NCBI RefSeq assembly: GCF_000550785.1
Contig: NZ_CP004350.1
Location: forward strand, 2,212,009 to 2,276,008
Reading direction: 5' to 3'
DNA: 64,000 bases
From: Corynebacterium casei LMG S-19264
GTDB lineage: Bacteria > Actinomycetota > Actinomycetes > Mycobacteriales > Mycobacteriaceae
Made by a program: the position numbers and the translations under genes. The notes under the pieces are model-generated. The model was given only the letters and a program-made list of their open reading frames with translations, made no database searches and was not told the DNA's origin. Of this stretch, positions 8,614-18,834 are shown in pieces; within the stretch, counting starts at the first letter, position 1, and every line of letters begins with the position of its first letter.

Positions 8614-10263
8614 TTAGTGGTCGACTGCAGCCTCAACACCAACACCAGTCAGGGAACGAACTTCCATCTCAGCAGCAAGTGCTTCGAGGTTATCTGGCTT
8701 ACCAATCAAGGTGCCGATGTAACCGCACAGGAAGCCCATTGGGATGGAAACCAGACCTGGAGAGGTCAGAGGGAAGATGGACCAGTCAGCGTTCGGGAAC
8801 ATCGCGGAAGGTGCACCGGAGACTGCTGGGGACAGGAAGATGAGTAACAGACAGGAAATCAGACCACCGTAGATGGAAGCGACAGCACCAGTGGTGTTGA
8901 ATCGACGCCAGTACAGGGAGTACAGGATGGTTGGCAGGTTTGCAGAAGCTGCAATTGCGAATGCCAGGGACACCAGGAACGCCACGTTCTGAGTCATCGC
9001 GAGGATGCCAAGGATAATCGATGCGATACCCAGGACAACAACGGTGATGTGAGAAACTCGAACCTGCTCTTCTTCAGAAGCGGTACCGTCACGCAGAACA
9101 GCGTCGTAGATGTCGTGTGCAATGGAAGCGGAAGCGGTAATTGCCAGACCAGCCACAACAGCCAGAACGGTTGCGAATGCAACAGCGGAAATAATCGCCA
9201 TGAAGACGGTGCCGCCAACTTCCAGTGCAAGCAGCGGTGCTGCAGCGTTTGCGCCACCAGGTGCTGCCAGGATGCGGTCCGGACGTACCAGTGCTGCTGC
9301 GCCGAAGCCCAGAACCAGGGTGATCAGGTAGAACAGGCCAATGATGCAGATTGCCCAGGTAACGGAGCGACGTGCTTCAGTAGCGGTAGGAACGGTGTAG
9401 AAACGCATCAGAACGTGTGGCAGACCAGCGGTACCAAGAACCAGGGACAGACCCAGGGAGACGAAGTCAATCTTGGAAGTGGTGGTTGCACCGTACTTAA
9501 GACCTGGCTCCATGATGCGGGCTGCCTCGTAGCCGCGGTCAGCCGCAGCCTGTGAATCAGCGTGGGCAGCAATAGCCTGGTCGAACAGGGCGACAAAGCC
9601 ACCCTTGATTGCGACGAATACCAAGATACCCATGACGACAACACCGGAAACCAGCAGAACAGCCTTAATCATCTGCACGTAGGTGGTACCCTTCATGCCG
9701 CCGATCAGGACGTAGACAATCATGACAACGCCGACGACGCCGACGACAACTGCCTGCCATACGAACTCGTGGATATTCAGAAGAACGGAAACCAGGGAGC
9801 CTGCACCTGCCATCTGAGCAATCAGGTAGAACAGGGAAACGAACATGGTTGCCAGAGCAGCAGCCACACGGACTGGCTTTTGGCGGAGACGGAAAGACAA
9901 AACGTCCGCCATGGTGAAGCGGCCAACGTTACGCAGTGGCTCTGCAACGAGCATCAGAGCAACAAGCCAAGCAACGAAGAAGCCAACGGAGTAAAGGAAT
10001 CCGTCGTAGCCGTTTAGGGCAACCGCGCCAACAATGCCCAAGAAGGATGCTGCGGAGAGGTAGTCACCAGAAATTGCAAGACCGTTCTGGCGACCAGAGA
10101 AGGTACCGCCACCGGTGTAGAAGTCAGATGCTTCCTTGGTGGACTTGCCAGCACGCAGAACCAATGCCATGGTCACGATCAGGAAGACCAGGAAGACCGA
10201 GATGTTTAGAATCGGGTTACCGGTTGAGTACTCAGCCTCTTGGGCAAGAATAATTGGGTTCAT
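8614..10263 (-). CDS. mctC: Monocarboxylate:sodium symporter (MctC/ActP type)
   Basis: 549-residue solute:sodium symporter of about 13 membrane segments, taking up acetate, propionate or pyruvate. Family signs include the N-terminal AGKSTKEASDFYTGGGTFSGRQ segment, the signature GDYLSAASFLGIVG, GTAGLPHVLMRFYTVP, and the SASIAHDIYDAV segment. Position (DUF485 partner directly upstream, near gltA) matches the C. glutamicum mctC operon as I recall it. Length agrees with MctC. Carbon-source control through RamA/RamB is known for that gene; candidate sites are noted upstream. Confidence 0.92.
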   Translation of the reverse strand: MNPIILAQEAEYSTGNPILNISVFLVFLIVTMALVLRAGKSTKEASDFYTGGGTFSGRQNGLAISGDYLSAASFLGIVGAVALNGYDGFLYSVGFFVAWLVALMLVAEPLRNVGRFTMADVLSFRLRQKPVRVAAALATMFVSLFYLIAQMAGAGSLVSVLLNIHEFVWQAVVVGVVGVVMIVYVLIGGMKGTTYVQMIKAVLLVSGVVVMGILVFVAIKGGFVALFDQAIAAHADSQAAADRGYEAARIMEPGLKYGATTTSKIDFVSLGLSLVLGTAGLPHVLMRFYTVPTATEARRSVTWAICIIGLFYLITLVLGFGAAALVRPDRILAAPGGANAAAPLLALEVGGTVFMAIISAVAFATVLAVVAGLAITASASIAHDIYDAVLRDGTASEEEQVRVSHITVVVLGIASIILGILAMTQNVAFLVSLAFAIAASANLPTILYSLYWRRFNTTGAVASIYGGLISCLLLIFLSPAVSGAPSAMFPNADWSIFPLTSPGLVSIPMGFLCGYIGTLIGKPDNLEALAAEMEVRSLTGVGVEAAVDH

Positions 10264-10268
10264 TGTTC

Positions 10269-10613
10269 TTAACCCTCCATTTCTTCACGGATTGCAGCCG
10301 CTTGAGGCTCAATATTCTTATTGGCGTACTGGACGTACAGCCAGGTAATCAGGAATGTGGAAACGAACTGCAACAGGCCAAAGACTAGGCCCACGTTGAA
10401 TCCGCCACCAATTTCAATCGACATAAAGTCATGTGCAAAAACTGCGGTCACCACATAAAGCAAGTACCAGACCATGAAGGCCAGGGTCATTGGGAAAGTA
10501 AACTTACGGTATGTACTCCGCAGCTTTTGAAACTGCGGACTCTTTTGCATAGCAATGAACTCATCTGCCGATGGCTCACGACGCTTGCGCGGAGAGGCTG
10601 TAGCACCAGTCAT
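10269..10613 (-). CDS. DUF485 membrane partner of the symporter
   Basis: 114-residue inner membrane protein with two transmembrane segments (FPMTLAFMVWYLLYVVTAVFAH and VGLVFGLLQFVSTFLITWLYV) separated by a loop, typical of DUF485 proteins that are encoded with ActP/MctC symporters. The N-terminus is basic and cytoplasmic. It precedes mctC by 5 bp, so both are cotranscribed. Its exact role (assembly or modulation of the symporter) is not established. Confidence 0.88.
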   Translation of the reverse strand: MTGATASPRKRREPSADEFIAMQKSPQFQKLRSTYRKFTFPMTLAFMVWYLLYVVTAVFAHDFMSIEIGGGFNVGLVFGLLQFVSTFLITWLYVQYANKNIEPQAAAIREEMEG

Positions 10614-10642
10614 TGGTTTCTCCTTGAACTTTCAATTAGTCA

Positions 10643-10663
10643 TATCTAGTCAACGACTAGATA
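10643..10663. promoter_or_regulatory. Perfect 9-bp inverted repeat upstream of the mctC operon
   Basis: TATCTAGTC (10643-10651), 3-nt spacer, GACTAGATA (10655-10663). It lies 30-50 bp ahead of the DUF485 gene start, where an operator or a leader hairpin would act. No regulator is assigned. Confidence 0.5.
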
Positions 10664-10796
10664 AGCTTTCTTTTTTAGTCGGACTTGTGCCGAACCCCAG
10701 TGCCAGGGATCACATTCCGGCCTGTTAAGTAAGCTACCGAACAAAGCCTGTTAGGGTGAAGACAAAGTGAGTAAAACTATTCTTAGCAGAAACTTG

Positions 10797-10853
10797 CACC
10801 CCCGAAAATCGTTCTGACCGGCACTTGTTACAACTAGCAAATCACCCCCGAAA
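10797..10853. promoter_or_regulatory. Pair of CACCCCCGAAA elements (possible RamA-type sites)
   Basis: The 11-mer CACCCCCGAAA occurs at 10797-10807 and 10843-10853. C-runs of this kind resemble the loose RamA half-site (A-C4/5 or its complement) that activates acetate genes in C. glutamicum. Otherwise the 476-bp gap 10614-11089 holds only the inverted repeat above and a terminator at 11025; no further gene is seen. Confidence 0.35.
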
Positions 10854-11024
10854 TTGGCGATTCGTCACTTTGCCAACTTTGTTAAGGCACGTTTTGCAGT
10901 GAATCTGGCCACAAGTTAAGACGTTTTCGAACAGTTTTTAGGCCACCGTCGATGATTTTGACATACTCCTCCGATGGTTTTGCTAGGAGAAAATTCGCAC
11001 CCTTCACGTTGTTCCCACGGCATG

Positions 11025-11064
11025 AGAAATCCTCTGCAGTACTGAAGCTCTGCAGAGGATTTCT
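11025..11064 (-). terminator. Terminator after the aldo/keto reductase gene
   Basis: Perfect 15-bp stem (11025-11039 with 11050-11064), 10-nt loop, AT-rich foot ending in TTTCT on the minus strand. It starts 26 bp beyond the stop codon. Confidence 0.75.
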
Positions 11065-11089
11065 GTGAAGTTATTAGCAGCGGGATGTC

Positions 11090-11956
11090 TTAAGCGTCAT
11101 CGCCTGGCCAGACTCTTGGGTCATTGCCAGAACGTCCCTCAGGGTTGTTAAGAGAGTCCATGATTTCCATCTGGGAACGTGAGAGCTCAAAATCCTTAGC
11201 ACCCAGGTTCTCAATCAGACGCTCACGGCGGGAAGACTTGGGAATGATCACGATGTCTTTCTGCATCAGGTAGCGCAATGCCACCTGCCCGGCAGAACGC
11301 TCAAGCTGCGCGGCGATCGCCTTGATGTCCGGGTTGTTCAGAATCTTGCCGCGCGCAAGCGGTGACCATGCCTGGGTGATGATTCCATGCTGCTTATGGA
11401 AATCCAGCAGCTCTGGCTGGCGGAAGGTTGGGTTGAGCTCAATCTGATTAACAACAGGAACGATGCCTGTTTCCTTCATTAGCTCTTCAAGGACTTCTTC
11501 ATAGAAGTTAGCGACGCCAATGCTAGCGATCTGCCCCATTCCCTGTAGACGAGCCATCTCTTCGAAGGTCTCGATGTATTTTCCGCCTTGTGGCCATGGC
11601 CAGTGCACCATGTAAAGATCCAAGTAGTCCAAGCCGAGCTGATCCAGCGAAGTCTGGAACGCCTCGCGTACCTTGTCAGCCCCGTGGTGATCATGCCAGA
11701 CCTTGCTGGTAACAAAGAGCTCATCGCGGGTAACATCACCGGAAGCAATAGCGTCATTGAGTGCTTTACCCAATGCTTCCTCATTCTTGTACAGGGTTGC
11801 CGTATCGAAATGGCGGTAGCCCAACTCAATCGCTTCACGCACTACCGAGATGCACTCTTCATCACGAAGTTTGTACGTGCCGAGGCCGATCTGCGGAATC
11901 TCACGCTCATCATTAAGAGTCAACGAAGGAACTGGAACACTGTTTTTTGAAGTCAT
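11090..11956 (-). CDS. Aldo/keto reductase
   Basis: NADPH-dependent carbonyl reductase with a TIM barrel, 288 residues from the ATG at 11956. The catalytic tetrad is visible: Asp in YRHFDTATLY, Tyr in ATLYKNEE, Lys in FVTSKVWHD, His in YMVHWPWP. Cofactor-binding segment VIIPKSSRRERLIENLGA is near the C-terminus. It resembles the 2,5-diketo-gluconate reductase group, but substrate cannot be read from sequence. An upstream in-frame start would add 13 residues; the -10-like CACAAT ends 6 nt before this ATG, fitting a leaderless transcript. Confidence 0.9.
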   Translation of the reverse strand: MTSKNSVPVPSLTLNDEREIPQIGLGTYKLRDEECISVVREAIELGYRHFDTATLYKNEEALGKALNDAIASGDVTRDELFVTSKVWHDHHGADKVREAFQTSLDQLGLDYLDLYMVHWPWPQGGKYIETFEEMARLQGMGQIASIGVANFYEEVLEELMKETGIVPVVNQIELNPTFRQPELLDFHKQHGIITQAWSPLARGKILNNPDIKAIAAQLERSAGQVALRYLMQKDIVIIPKSSRRERLIENLGAKDFELSRSQMEIMDSLNNPEGRSGNDPRVWPGDDA

Positions 11957-12049
11957 GGTTCTATTGTGCCCCGAAGTGACTCTGTTGTGTGCCAAATCCA
12001 GCTATTAAGGTGACCACTTCCAAAATCGAGACTTCTCACAGGCATGAAA

Positions 12050-12086
12050 AATCCCTGCTACCACAAAGGGATGCGAAACAGGGATT
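12050..12086 (-). terminator. Terminator after the FKBP gene
   Basis: 8-bp stem AATCCCTG/CAGGGATT (12050-12057 with 12079-12086) around a 21-nt loop, followed on the minus strand by a T-run. Confidence 0.65.
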
Positions 12087-12116
12087 AAGAGGAACTCAAA
12101 TCAGAGCGGCAGTGAA

Positions 12117-12476
12117 TTAGCCTGCATTGATGAGGTCGATAACGAAGACCAAGGTGCGGCCGGACAGTGGGTGCCCGCCACCTGCTGGGCCGTATGCCAG
12201 CTCTGGTGGGATGGTCAGCTGACGGCGACCGCCAACACGCATCCCTGGGATGCCTTCCTGCCAACCTGAAATCAGGCCGGTCAGAGGGAATTCGATGGAC
12301 TGGCCACGGTCCCAAGAGGAGTCAAACTCCTGGTTGGATTCATACTCGACGCCAACGTAGTGAACTTCAACTACTCCGCCAGCCTGTGCCTCAGCACCGT
12401 CACCAACGATAATGTCTTCAATGACCAGTTCTGCTGGTGCTGGTCCGGTTGAAGCTTCAATGATTGGCTTATCCAT
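12117..12476 (-). CDS. fkpA: FKBP-type peptidyl-prolyl cis-trans isomerase
   Basis: 119-residue cytosolic single-domain FKBP. Conserved elements: VEVHYVGVEYESNQEFDSSWDRG, IEFPLTGLISGWQEGIPGMRVGGRRQLTIPPELAYG, and a closing LVFVIDLINAG strand. It catalyses proline isomerisation in protein folding. The gene lies downstream of gltA in the same direction, separated by a strong terminator, so it has its own promoter in the 370-bp gap. Confidence 0.93.
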   Translation of the reverse strand: MDKPIIEASTGPAPAELVIEDIIVGDGAEAQAGGVVEVHYVGVEYESNQEFDSSWDRGQSIEFPLTGLISGWQEGIPGMRVGGRRQLTIPPELAYGPAGGGHPLSGRTLVFVIDLINAG

Positions 12477-12711
12477 AAAGTAAACATCTCCTTGACGTTG
12501 TGTCTAATTGCGCCTGTTGCTTAAACATGACGTATTCGGGCTTTCCGAACTTAGACAGGCAACAACTTCATCCATTGCATTTGTGCCGATTGTCATGAGG
12601 ACATCTTCAACAGCACGATTTTTCCTAGCTTGAGGGCGAGGATTCAAGTGCGCAATGTTGAAGGCATCAATGGATTAAGTTGTCGGCATAACACTCGCCC
12701 CGAAATTGAAA
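12477..12711. other. Promoter region of fkpA; no gene seen
   Basis: The left part of the 370-bp gap between fkpA and gltA. It contains the RBS of fkpA (AGGAGATG just upstream of the ATG) and no ORF of coding character on either strand. Confidence 0.5.
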
Positions 12712-12760
12712 AAGTCGAATCAAGCTCCTCCAATTATAAGGGAGGAAGCTGATTCGACTT
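12712..12760 (-). terminator. Strong terminator of gltA
   Basis: Hairpin with an 11-bp perfect outer stem (12712-12722 and 12750-12760) continued by an inner CTCCTCC/GGGAGGA stem, and followed on the minus strand by TTTTTCAATTTC. It lies 87 bp after the gltA stop. Confidence 0.88.
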
Positions 12761-12846
12761 AATTATCGAGGGCAAATGCCCGAATGGTAATGCAAATGTT
12801 ATGAAAATTAGCGCACGACCGTAAGGCAGTTAATACCGCGAAGCGT

Positions 12847-14139
12847 CTAGCGCTCGGTGCGAGGAACGAATGCGCGAGGAGCTTCACCGGTGTAGATCTG
12901 GCGAGGACGGTTGATCTTGGTGTTCAGCGCCAGCTGCTCACGGTACTGTGCAATCCAGCCTGGGAGACGGCCGATTGCGAACAGTGCGGTGAAGAATTCG
13001 GTTGGGAAGCCCATTGCGCGGTAGATCAGGCCGGTGTAGAAGTCTACGTTCGGGTAGAGCTTGCGGGATACGAAGTAATCATCACCCAATGCAATCTCTT
13101 CCAGCTTCATAGCCAGATCCAGCAGCTCGTCGCCGCCAAGGTGCTCAAGAACCTCGTGTGCGATGTCCTTGACGATAGCCGCACGTGGGTCGTAGTTCTT
13201 GTAGACGCGGTGACCGAAGCCCATCAGGCGAACGCCCTTTTCCTTGTTCTTCACGCGATTCATGAAGTCGGTTGCGTCGCCACCGTGGTTGTTCTTGATG
13301 TCTTCCAGCATCTCCAGAACTGCGGAGTTAGCGCCACCGTGCAGTGGGCCGGACAGTGCATTGATGCCGCCTGCAATGGAGACGAACATGTTTGCCTGTG
13401 CAGAACCGATCATGCGAACGGTAGATGCGGAACAGTTCTGCTCGTGGTCGGCGTGCAGGATAAACAGCTTGTCCAGAGCCTTAGAAACGATTGGGTCTAC
13501 CTCATATGGCTCGGTTGGGTAACCGAACATCATGCGCAGGAAGTTCTCACACGCGTTCAGGGAGTTATCTGGGTACATGTAAGGCTTGCCCTGAGACGCA
13601 CGGAATGCGTAAGCAGCCAACATTGGAACCTTAGCTAGGAGGCGAACAGTTGCCTTATCTAGCTGCTCCTCATCCAGAGGATCGAGCTGATCCTGATAAT
13701 AGGTGGAGAGAATGTTCACGGAAGAAGCGAGCACAGCCATTGGGTGTGCGTCACGTGGGAAGATGTTGAACTGAGCCTTGAAGTCCTCATCCAACAGAGT
13801 GTGGTGACGGATGTCGTTGCTGAACTTGTTCAGCTGCTCTTCGGTCGGCAGTTCGCCCTTGATGAGCAGGTAAGAAACCTCGTTGAAGGTTGCGTTCTGC
13901 GCGAGGTCTGCGATGTCATAACCGCGGTGGCGAAGGATGCCCTCTTCGCCATTGATGAAAGTAATCTTGGACTCGGTGGAGCCGGTAGCGGTGTAACCAG
14001 GGTCAAAGGTAACCAGTCCGGTTTCATTGCGAAGCTTGGAGATATCAAAACCATTGTCGCCCTCAGTCGAGGTCTTGATGTCCATTTCGTACTCGCCACC
14101 CGGGTAGGAAAGCTTTACCTTGTTATCTTCGGAAGCCAC
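12847..14139 (-). CDS. gltA: Citrate synthase
   Basis: Condenses acetyl-CoA and oxaloacetate to citrate, entry of the TCA cycle. 430 residues, type II-like length. Catalytic residues are visible in LSGPLHGGANSAVLEML (His), GFGHRVYKNYDPRA (His) and YPNVDFYTGL (Asp); N-terminal domain TGLVTFDPGYTATGSTESKIT with GEEGILRHRGYDI. GTG start at 14139 with AAAGGA 8 nt upstream. It is divergent from serC; the 332-bp shared region holds possible RamA/RamB-type sites. Confidence 0.97.
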   Translation of the reverse strand: MASEDNKVKLSYPGGEYEMDIKTSTEGDNGFDISKLRNETGLVTFDPGYTATGSTESKITFINGEEGILRHRGYDIADLAQNATFNEVSYLLIKGELPTEEQLNKFSNDIRHHTLLDEDFKAQFNIFPRDAHPMAVLASSVNILSTYYQDQLDPLDEEQLDKATVRLLAKVPMLAAYAFRASQGKPYMYPDNSLNACENFLRMMFGYPTEPYEVDPIVSKALDKLFILHADHEQNCSASTVRMIGSAQANMFVSIAGGINALSGPLHGGANSAVLEMLEDIKNNHGGDATDFMNRVKNKEKGVRLMGFGHRVYKNYDPRAAIVKDIAHEVLEHLGGDELLDLAMKLEEIALGDDYFVSRKLYPNVDFYTGLIYRAMGFPTEFFTALFAIGRLPGWIAQYREQLALNTKINRPRQIYTGEAPRAFVPRTER

Positions 14140-14239
14140 GTAGGTGTCCTTTCACTTTATTGTTAAGTGTTTCGCCGTTTATAACACTAGGCACGTCATA
14201 ACACTTGCACTGCGTTTCACTAGTATTTCTTTACCTACT

Positions 14240-15614
<1,375 letters not shown>

Positions 15615-15659
15615 TCACATGAGTAACAACTTGTAGTTCTATCTCTACACACGCACCAA

Positions 15660-15691
15660 AATGCGCCGTCGCTGCCAAGCTTCGGCGCATT
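15660..15691 (+). terminator. Hairpin after serC
   Basis: Perfect 9-bp stem AATGCGCCG/CGGCGCATT with a 14-nt loop, 46 bp after the stop; no T-run follows, so termination is less certain. Confidence 0.45.
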
Positions 15692-15770
15692 CCTGCGTTA
15701 AGGTGGTGGTTATCTGCTTCACAGTGGATGTGTTCTGATGTCCCCGCAAGCTTGAAGGAGCGCGAAGACC

Positions 15771-17024
15771 ATGCGTGAGTTGTTCGTCAACTACAGCGAC
15801 TCCACGAAGACCTCCTTGGTTCTGGAAACCGAGGAAGGCGACGAGTTCTTCGTCGCTGTCACTGAGGAATTGCAATCCCTTTTGGATGATTCCTCTGATT
15901 CTGGATCGCACAATGGACTGTCCTCTATTTCTCACTTGGCACCCGCCGCTGTCAGCGACGATCCCGATGGTGATGACGCCGAGGATGCGGAGGCAGACTT
16001 CGTAGCGAGCGATGAGGAAGCGACCGCTTCTAATGTCTCTGAGCTTGCAGCTGAAGAAGGCTCCACCGAGGACGAGGTTGAGCAGCCGGATAAGGCTGAT
16101 GCACCTAGCGCAGCCTCAGCGCCGGTTCATCATGGTCCGCGAATGGTTAGCAATGTTTCCTCTGAGCAGGGTTCACGTCCATACTCCGATGCTATGACGA
16201 TGCGCCCTGCAGAGATTCAGGCACGCGTGCGTGCTGGTGCTTCTGCTGCAGAGCTTGCCGATGAAATGGGCATCGCCGAATCTCGGGTTGAGCCTTTCGC
16301 ATACCCAGTCATGCTGGAACGCAACAACATTGCGGAACAAGCAAAGCAGGCGCACCCAGTCCGTGAAGACGGCCCAGCGAAACTGACACTGTGGGAAATC
16401 TTGGCTACATCCTTCGCTGCCCGTGGTCATTCATTATCTGATGCTGAGTGGACTGCATACCGCGAGCAGTCCCAGCCGTGGGTCATCAAGGTCAGTTGGA
16501 AGGCTGGCTTGTCTGAGAATGAAGCACTGTGGACCTTCAAGCCTTCCATGTCGTCTCCTTCCACCGCTGAAGCCCGCAACTCCGTTGCAGCGGATCTCAC
16601 CGATCCAGATTTCGTGCAGCCAGTTCGTACGCTGACATCCATCGGCCGTGGTTCCCGTTATGACGAGGCCATCGATGGCCCGGCATCTGCAGATGGCCGT
16701 CCACGTTTGGCCCCAGTCGGCGAAGAGTATGACGACGCTGAACTGCACGAGCGTGACGATGACACCCCTGGCGTCTATGACCAGGAAGCTGATACCTCTG
16801 ACCTTGATCCTGAAGATTTAGAGGGCACGTTAGCTGAAGATGCACCTGCTGCTGGCAACGGTGCGGACCACGGTGAGGAATCGGCGGAGTCCGATGCGGA
16901 TGAATTCTTGCAGCATCCAGATCCGGAAAAGCAGCCGACGAAGCGCCGCCGTAAGGCAGTAACCCCGCATTGGGAAGATGTCCTTCTCGGGGTACGCGCT
17001 AATACAAAGCGTCCACGCAGCTAA
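15771..17024 (+). CDS. sepH: SepH-like cell division protein (DUF3071)
   Basis: 417-residue protein of the actinobacterial SepH family, which binds FtsZ and stimulates its assembly. N-terminal domain MRELFVNYSDSTKTSLVLETEEGDEFFVAV, an acidic linker (residues 60-130), the helix-turn-helix-like core MRPAEIQARVRAGASAAELADEMGIAESRVEPFAYPVMLER (about 145-185), a conserved WVIKVSWKAGLSENEALWTF block, and a long acidic disordered C-terminus with a basic end (KRRRKAVTPHWEDVLLGVR). ATG with GAAGGAG upstream. Synteny next to serC and a SpoU methyltransferase matches mycobacteria. Confidence 0.88.
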   Translation: MRELFVNYSDSTKTSLVLETEEGDEFFVAVTEELQSLLDDSSDSGSHNGLSSISHLAPAAVSDDPDGDDAEDAEADFVASDEEATASNVSELAAEEGSTEDEVEQPDKADAPSAASAPVHHGPRMVSNVSSEQGSRPYSDAMTMRPAEIQARVRAGASAAELADEMGIAESRVEPFAYPVMLERNNIAEQAKQAHPVREDGPAKLTLWEILATSFAARGHSLSDAEWTAYREQSQPWVIKVSWKAGLSENEALWTFKPSMSSPSTAEARNSVAADLTDPDFVQPVRTLTSIGRGSRYDEAIDGPASADGRPRLAPVGEEYDDAELHERDDDTPGVYDQEADTSDLDPEDLEGTLAEDAPAAGNGADHGEESAESDADEFLQHPDPEKQPTKRRRKAVTPHWEDVLLGVRANTKRPRS

Positions 17025-17106
17025 TCCTCCCCTTTTCTAGTTCAGGGTGATTAGCTACGCAATTGAAGAGAACTAATAGCTTTTAACTGATTTAAAGGAG
17101 ACTACG

Positions 17107-17994
17107 GTGGCTCTGAACCGCGCAGTGTTGACCATTTGGTACGTCAACTGTGACAACCCTGCCGCTGTCCTAGAGACCGAACCTAAAGCGGACCGCGGAT
17201 ATGGCCGCAAGTACTTGGCGCAGCTCAATCCTCTGTTTCCGGTAACTCCCATTGGTCAGTTTCCACTTAACCGATCGGCGCAGGCCGATGATCATGAGTT
17301 CTACATCGGCGGCTACCCAGGTGTCACCGTGGTGCAAACCGTAATCCACGCTGATAAGGATTCCCCGTTGCGCTTGAGTGAGCTCAACCCGAAATTGCGC
17401 CAGGCACTTCCGAGTGAAGACGTTTATGCTTGCGCCGTCAATGAAAAGGAAGGCTGGGCCGGATTCGCACACTGGCACCACGGCGAAATCAAGCGCGTCT
17501 TTAGCGGAACCCGTTATGAGCTAATGGAAGACTCTGGTCTTCCGCTGACTTTTGAGAACCCCTATTGGGCGGGAGACAAGGCAGAACCACTGGGCGGTAT
17601 TTCCCTGCCCTTTGAGCCACGAGATTTGATGGAAGAAGCCCAACGCCACTGGTTGGGCGTGAGCATTGATAATGAAGGCCCTGACCTTCATGTGGTGGGC
17701 TATGCAGTTGATGGCCGTCCGGAGCCCAAGGTGGATACTGCGCCGCAGGTAAAGTCCGTGAGCCAGTTGACCTCAGATGCAGCATTCAAACTTGGCATGG
17801 GTCCCTCGAATGCTGACTATGACGATTATGAGTCGCCGGAGGAAGAACCCACCACTTCAACGAGTGAGAATTTCCAGCGCGTCCTGGAGACCTCCACGGA
17901 CTTTGCTAAGAAGGCCACCATCCGCGCTGGTTCTTTCCTGCGCAACGCCACGGACAGGGCCCGCGACTATATCGCTGATAGGCGCAACCGCTAG
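17107..17994 (+). CDS. DUF6928-like conserved hypothetical protein
   Basis: 295 residues, no signal peptide or membrane segment. N-terminus MALNRAVLTIWYVNCDNPAAVL followed by FYIGGYPGVTVVQTVI and FAHWHHGEIKRVFSG is the pattern I associate with DUF6928 proteins of Corynebacteriales; function unknown. The second half is acidic, then ends in a basic amphipathic helix (FAKKATIRAGSFLRNATDRARDYIADRRNR), possibly membrane or nucleic-acid contacting. GTG start behind AAAGGAG; 82 bp after sepH and probably cotranscribed. Confidence 0.7.
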   Translation: MALNRAVLTIWYVNCDNPAAVLETEPKADRGYGRKYLAQLNPLFPVTPIGQFPLNRSAQADDHEFYIGGYPGVTVVQTVIHADKDSPLRLSELNPKLRQALPSEDVYACAVNEKEGWAGFAHWHHGEIKRVFSGTRYELMEDSGLPLTFENPYWAGDKAEPLGGISLPFEPRDLMEEAQRHWLGVSIDNEGPDLHVVGYAVDGRPEPKVDTAPQVKSVSQLTSDAAFKLGMGPSNADYDDYESPEEEPTTSTSENFQRVLETSTDFAKKATIRAGSFLRNATDRARDYIADRRNR

Positions 17995-18016
17995 CGCGAC
18001 TGCTAACGCAGTCGCG
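17995..18016. terminator. Hairpin between convergent genes
   Basis: Perfect 9-bp stem CGCGACTGC/GCAGTCGCG with a TAAC tetraloop, directly after the DUF6928-like stop and before the methyltransferase stop; no T-run. Confidence 0.55.
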
Positions 18017-18021
18017 AATAC

Positions 18022-18816
18022 TTAGCGAAAGGAACGCTGGCGCTCGTAGAAAGCGATTGCCGCGGCAGTAGCCACGTTGAGCGAATCAGTGCCCGGTGCC
18101 ATTGGGATTTGGGCACGGACATGCGTTGCGCGCATGGCGTGCTCCGTTAGGCCCGGGCCTTCCGCACCCACCATGAGTGCAATCTTGGCGTGGCCTTCAA
18201 GGGCATCAGCAAGATGGACAGCATCCTCGTCGGGGGTCAAAGAAACAAGGTGGAAGCCGGCATCGGCAAGCAATGCGAGTGAGCGCTGCCAGGTGGTAAA
18301 ACCGCCATCAAAACGCGCAAAGGGCAAACGTAAAGCATGCCCCATGGATACCCGCACACTGCGGCGATAAAGCGGATCGGCGGCACCCGCACCGAGCAGC
18401 ACCGCGTCTACATCCATGCCGGCTGCATTGCGGAAAAGCGACCCGATGTTCTCATGGTCCCCGACGCCCTCCAACACCACTACTGTCTGCGCGTCCTGGA
18501 TAACCTCTGCCACCTCAAGGGGCGTGGACCTATCGGCCGCGGCAACCAGCCCGCGGTGCATATCAAAGCCTGCCACCTCAGCCAATGTCTCCCGCGACAC
18601 TTCATACATGGGACAGCCCGGGTCGCCATAGATGTCCACATAATGCTCCAGCTTGGATGCAAAGCCCACGATGCACCGCACCGGGAAGCGGGAAGCCACC
18701 AGGCGAGAGACAACCAAATGGCCTTCAGCAATGACTAAACCCTCGCCGGATTTGTCGGACTTATTCAAGTCACGGACATCATCCAAGCGAGGGTCGTGTG
18801 GGTCTGCAATCATCAT
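18022..18816 (-). CDS. SpoU/TrmH-family RNA 2'-O-methyltransferase
   Basis: 264-residue SPOUT methyltransferase acting on rRNA or tRNA ribose with SAM. An N-terminal substrate-binding region (PRLDDVRDLNK, VIAEGHLVVSRLV) precedes the SPOUT knot with VVVLEGVGDHENIGSLFRNAAGMDVDAVLL, ALMVGAEGPGLTEH and IPMAPGTDSLNVATAAAIAFYE, the last two being the SAM-binding knot motifs. Corresponds by position to Rv0881. The specific nucleotide target cannot be read. Eighteen bases downstream of the permease gene, so cotranscribed with it. Two adjacent ATGs make the exact start ambiguous by one codon. Confidence 0.9.
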   Translation of the reverse strand: MMIADPHDPRLDDVRDLNKSDKSGEGLVIAEGHLVVSRLVASRFPVRCIVGFASKLEHYVDIYGDPGCPMYEVSRETLAEVAGFDMHRGLVAAADRSTPLEVAEVIQDAQTVVVLEGVGDHENIGSLFRNAAGMDVDAVLLGAGAADPLYRRSVRVSMGHALRLPFARFDGGFTTWQRSLALLADAGFHLVSLTPDEDAVHLADALEGHAKIALMVGAEGPGLTEHAMRATHVRAQIPMAPGTDSLNVATAAAIAFYERQRSFR

Positions 18817-18834
18817 GCAGACTATTTTATGGCA

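Noticed and set aside
15645..16845. Minus-strand frames opposite serC-sepH
   Set aside because: Shadows of sepH; no domain, no start signal.
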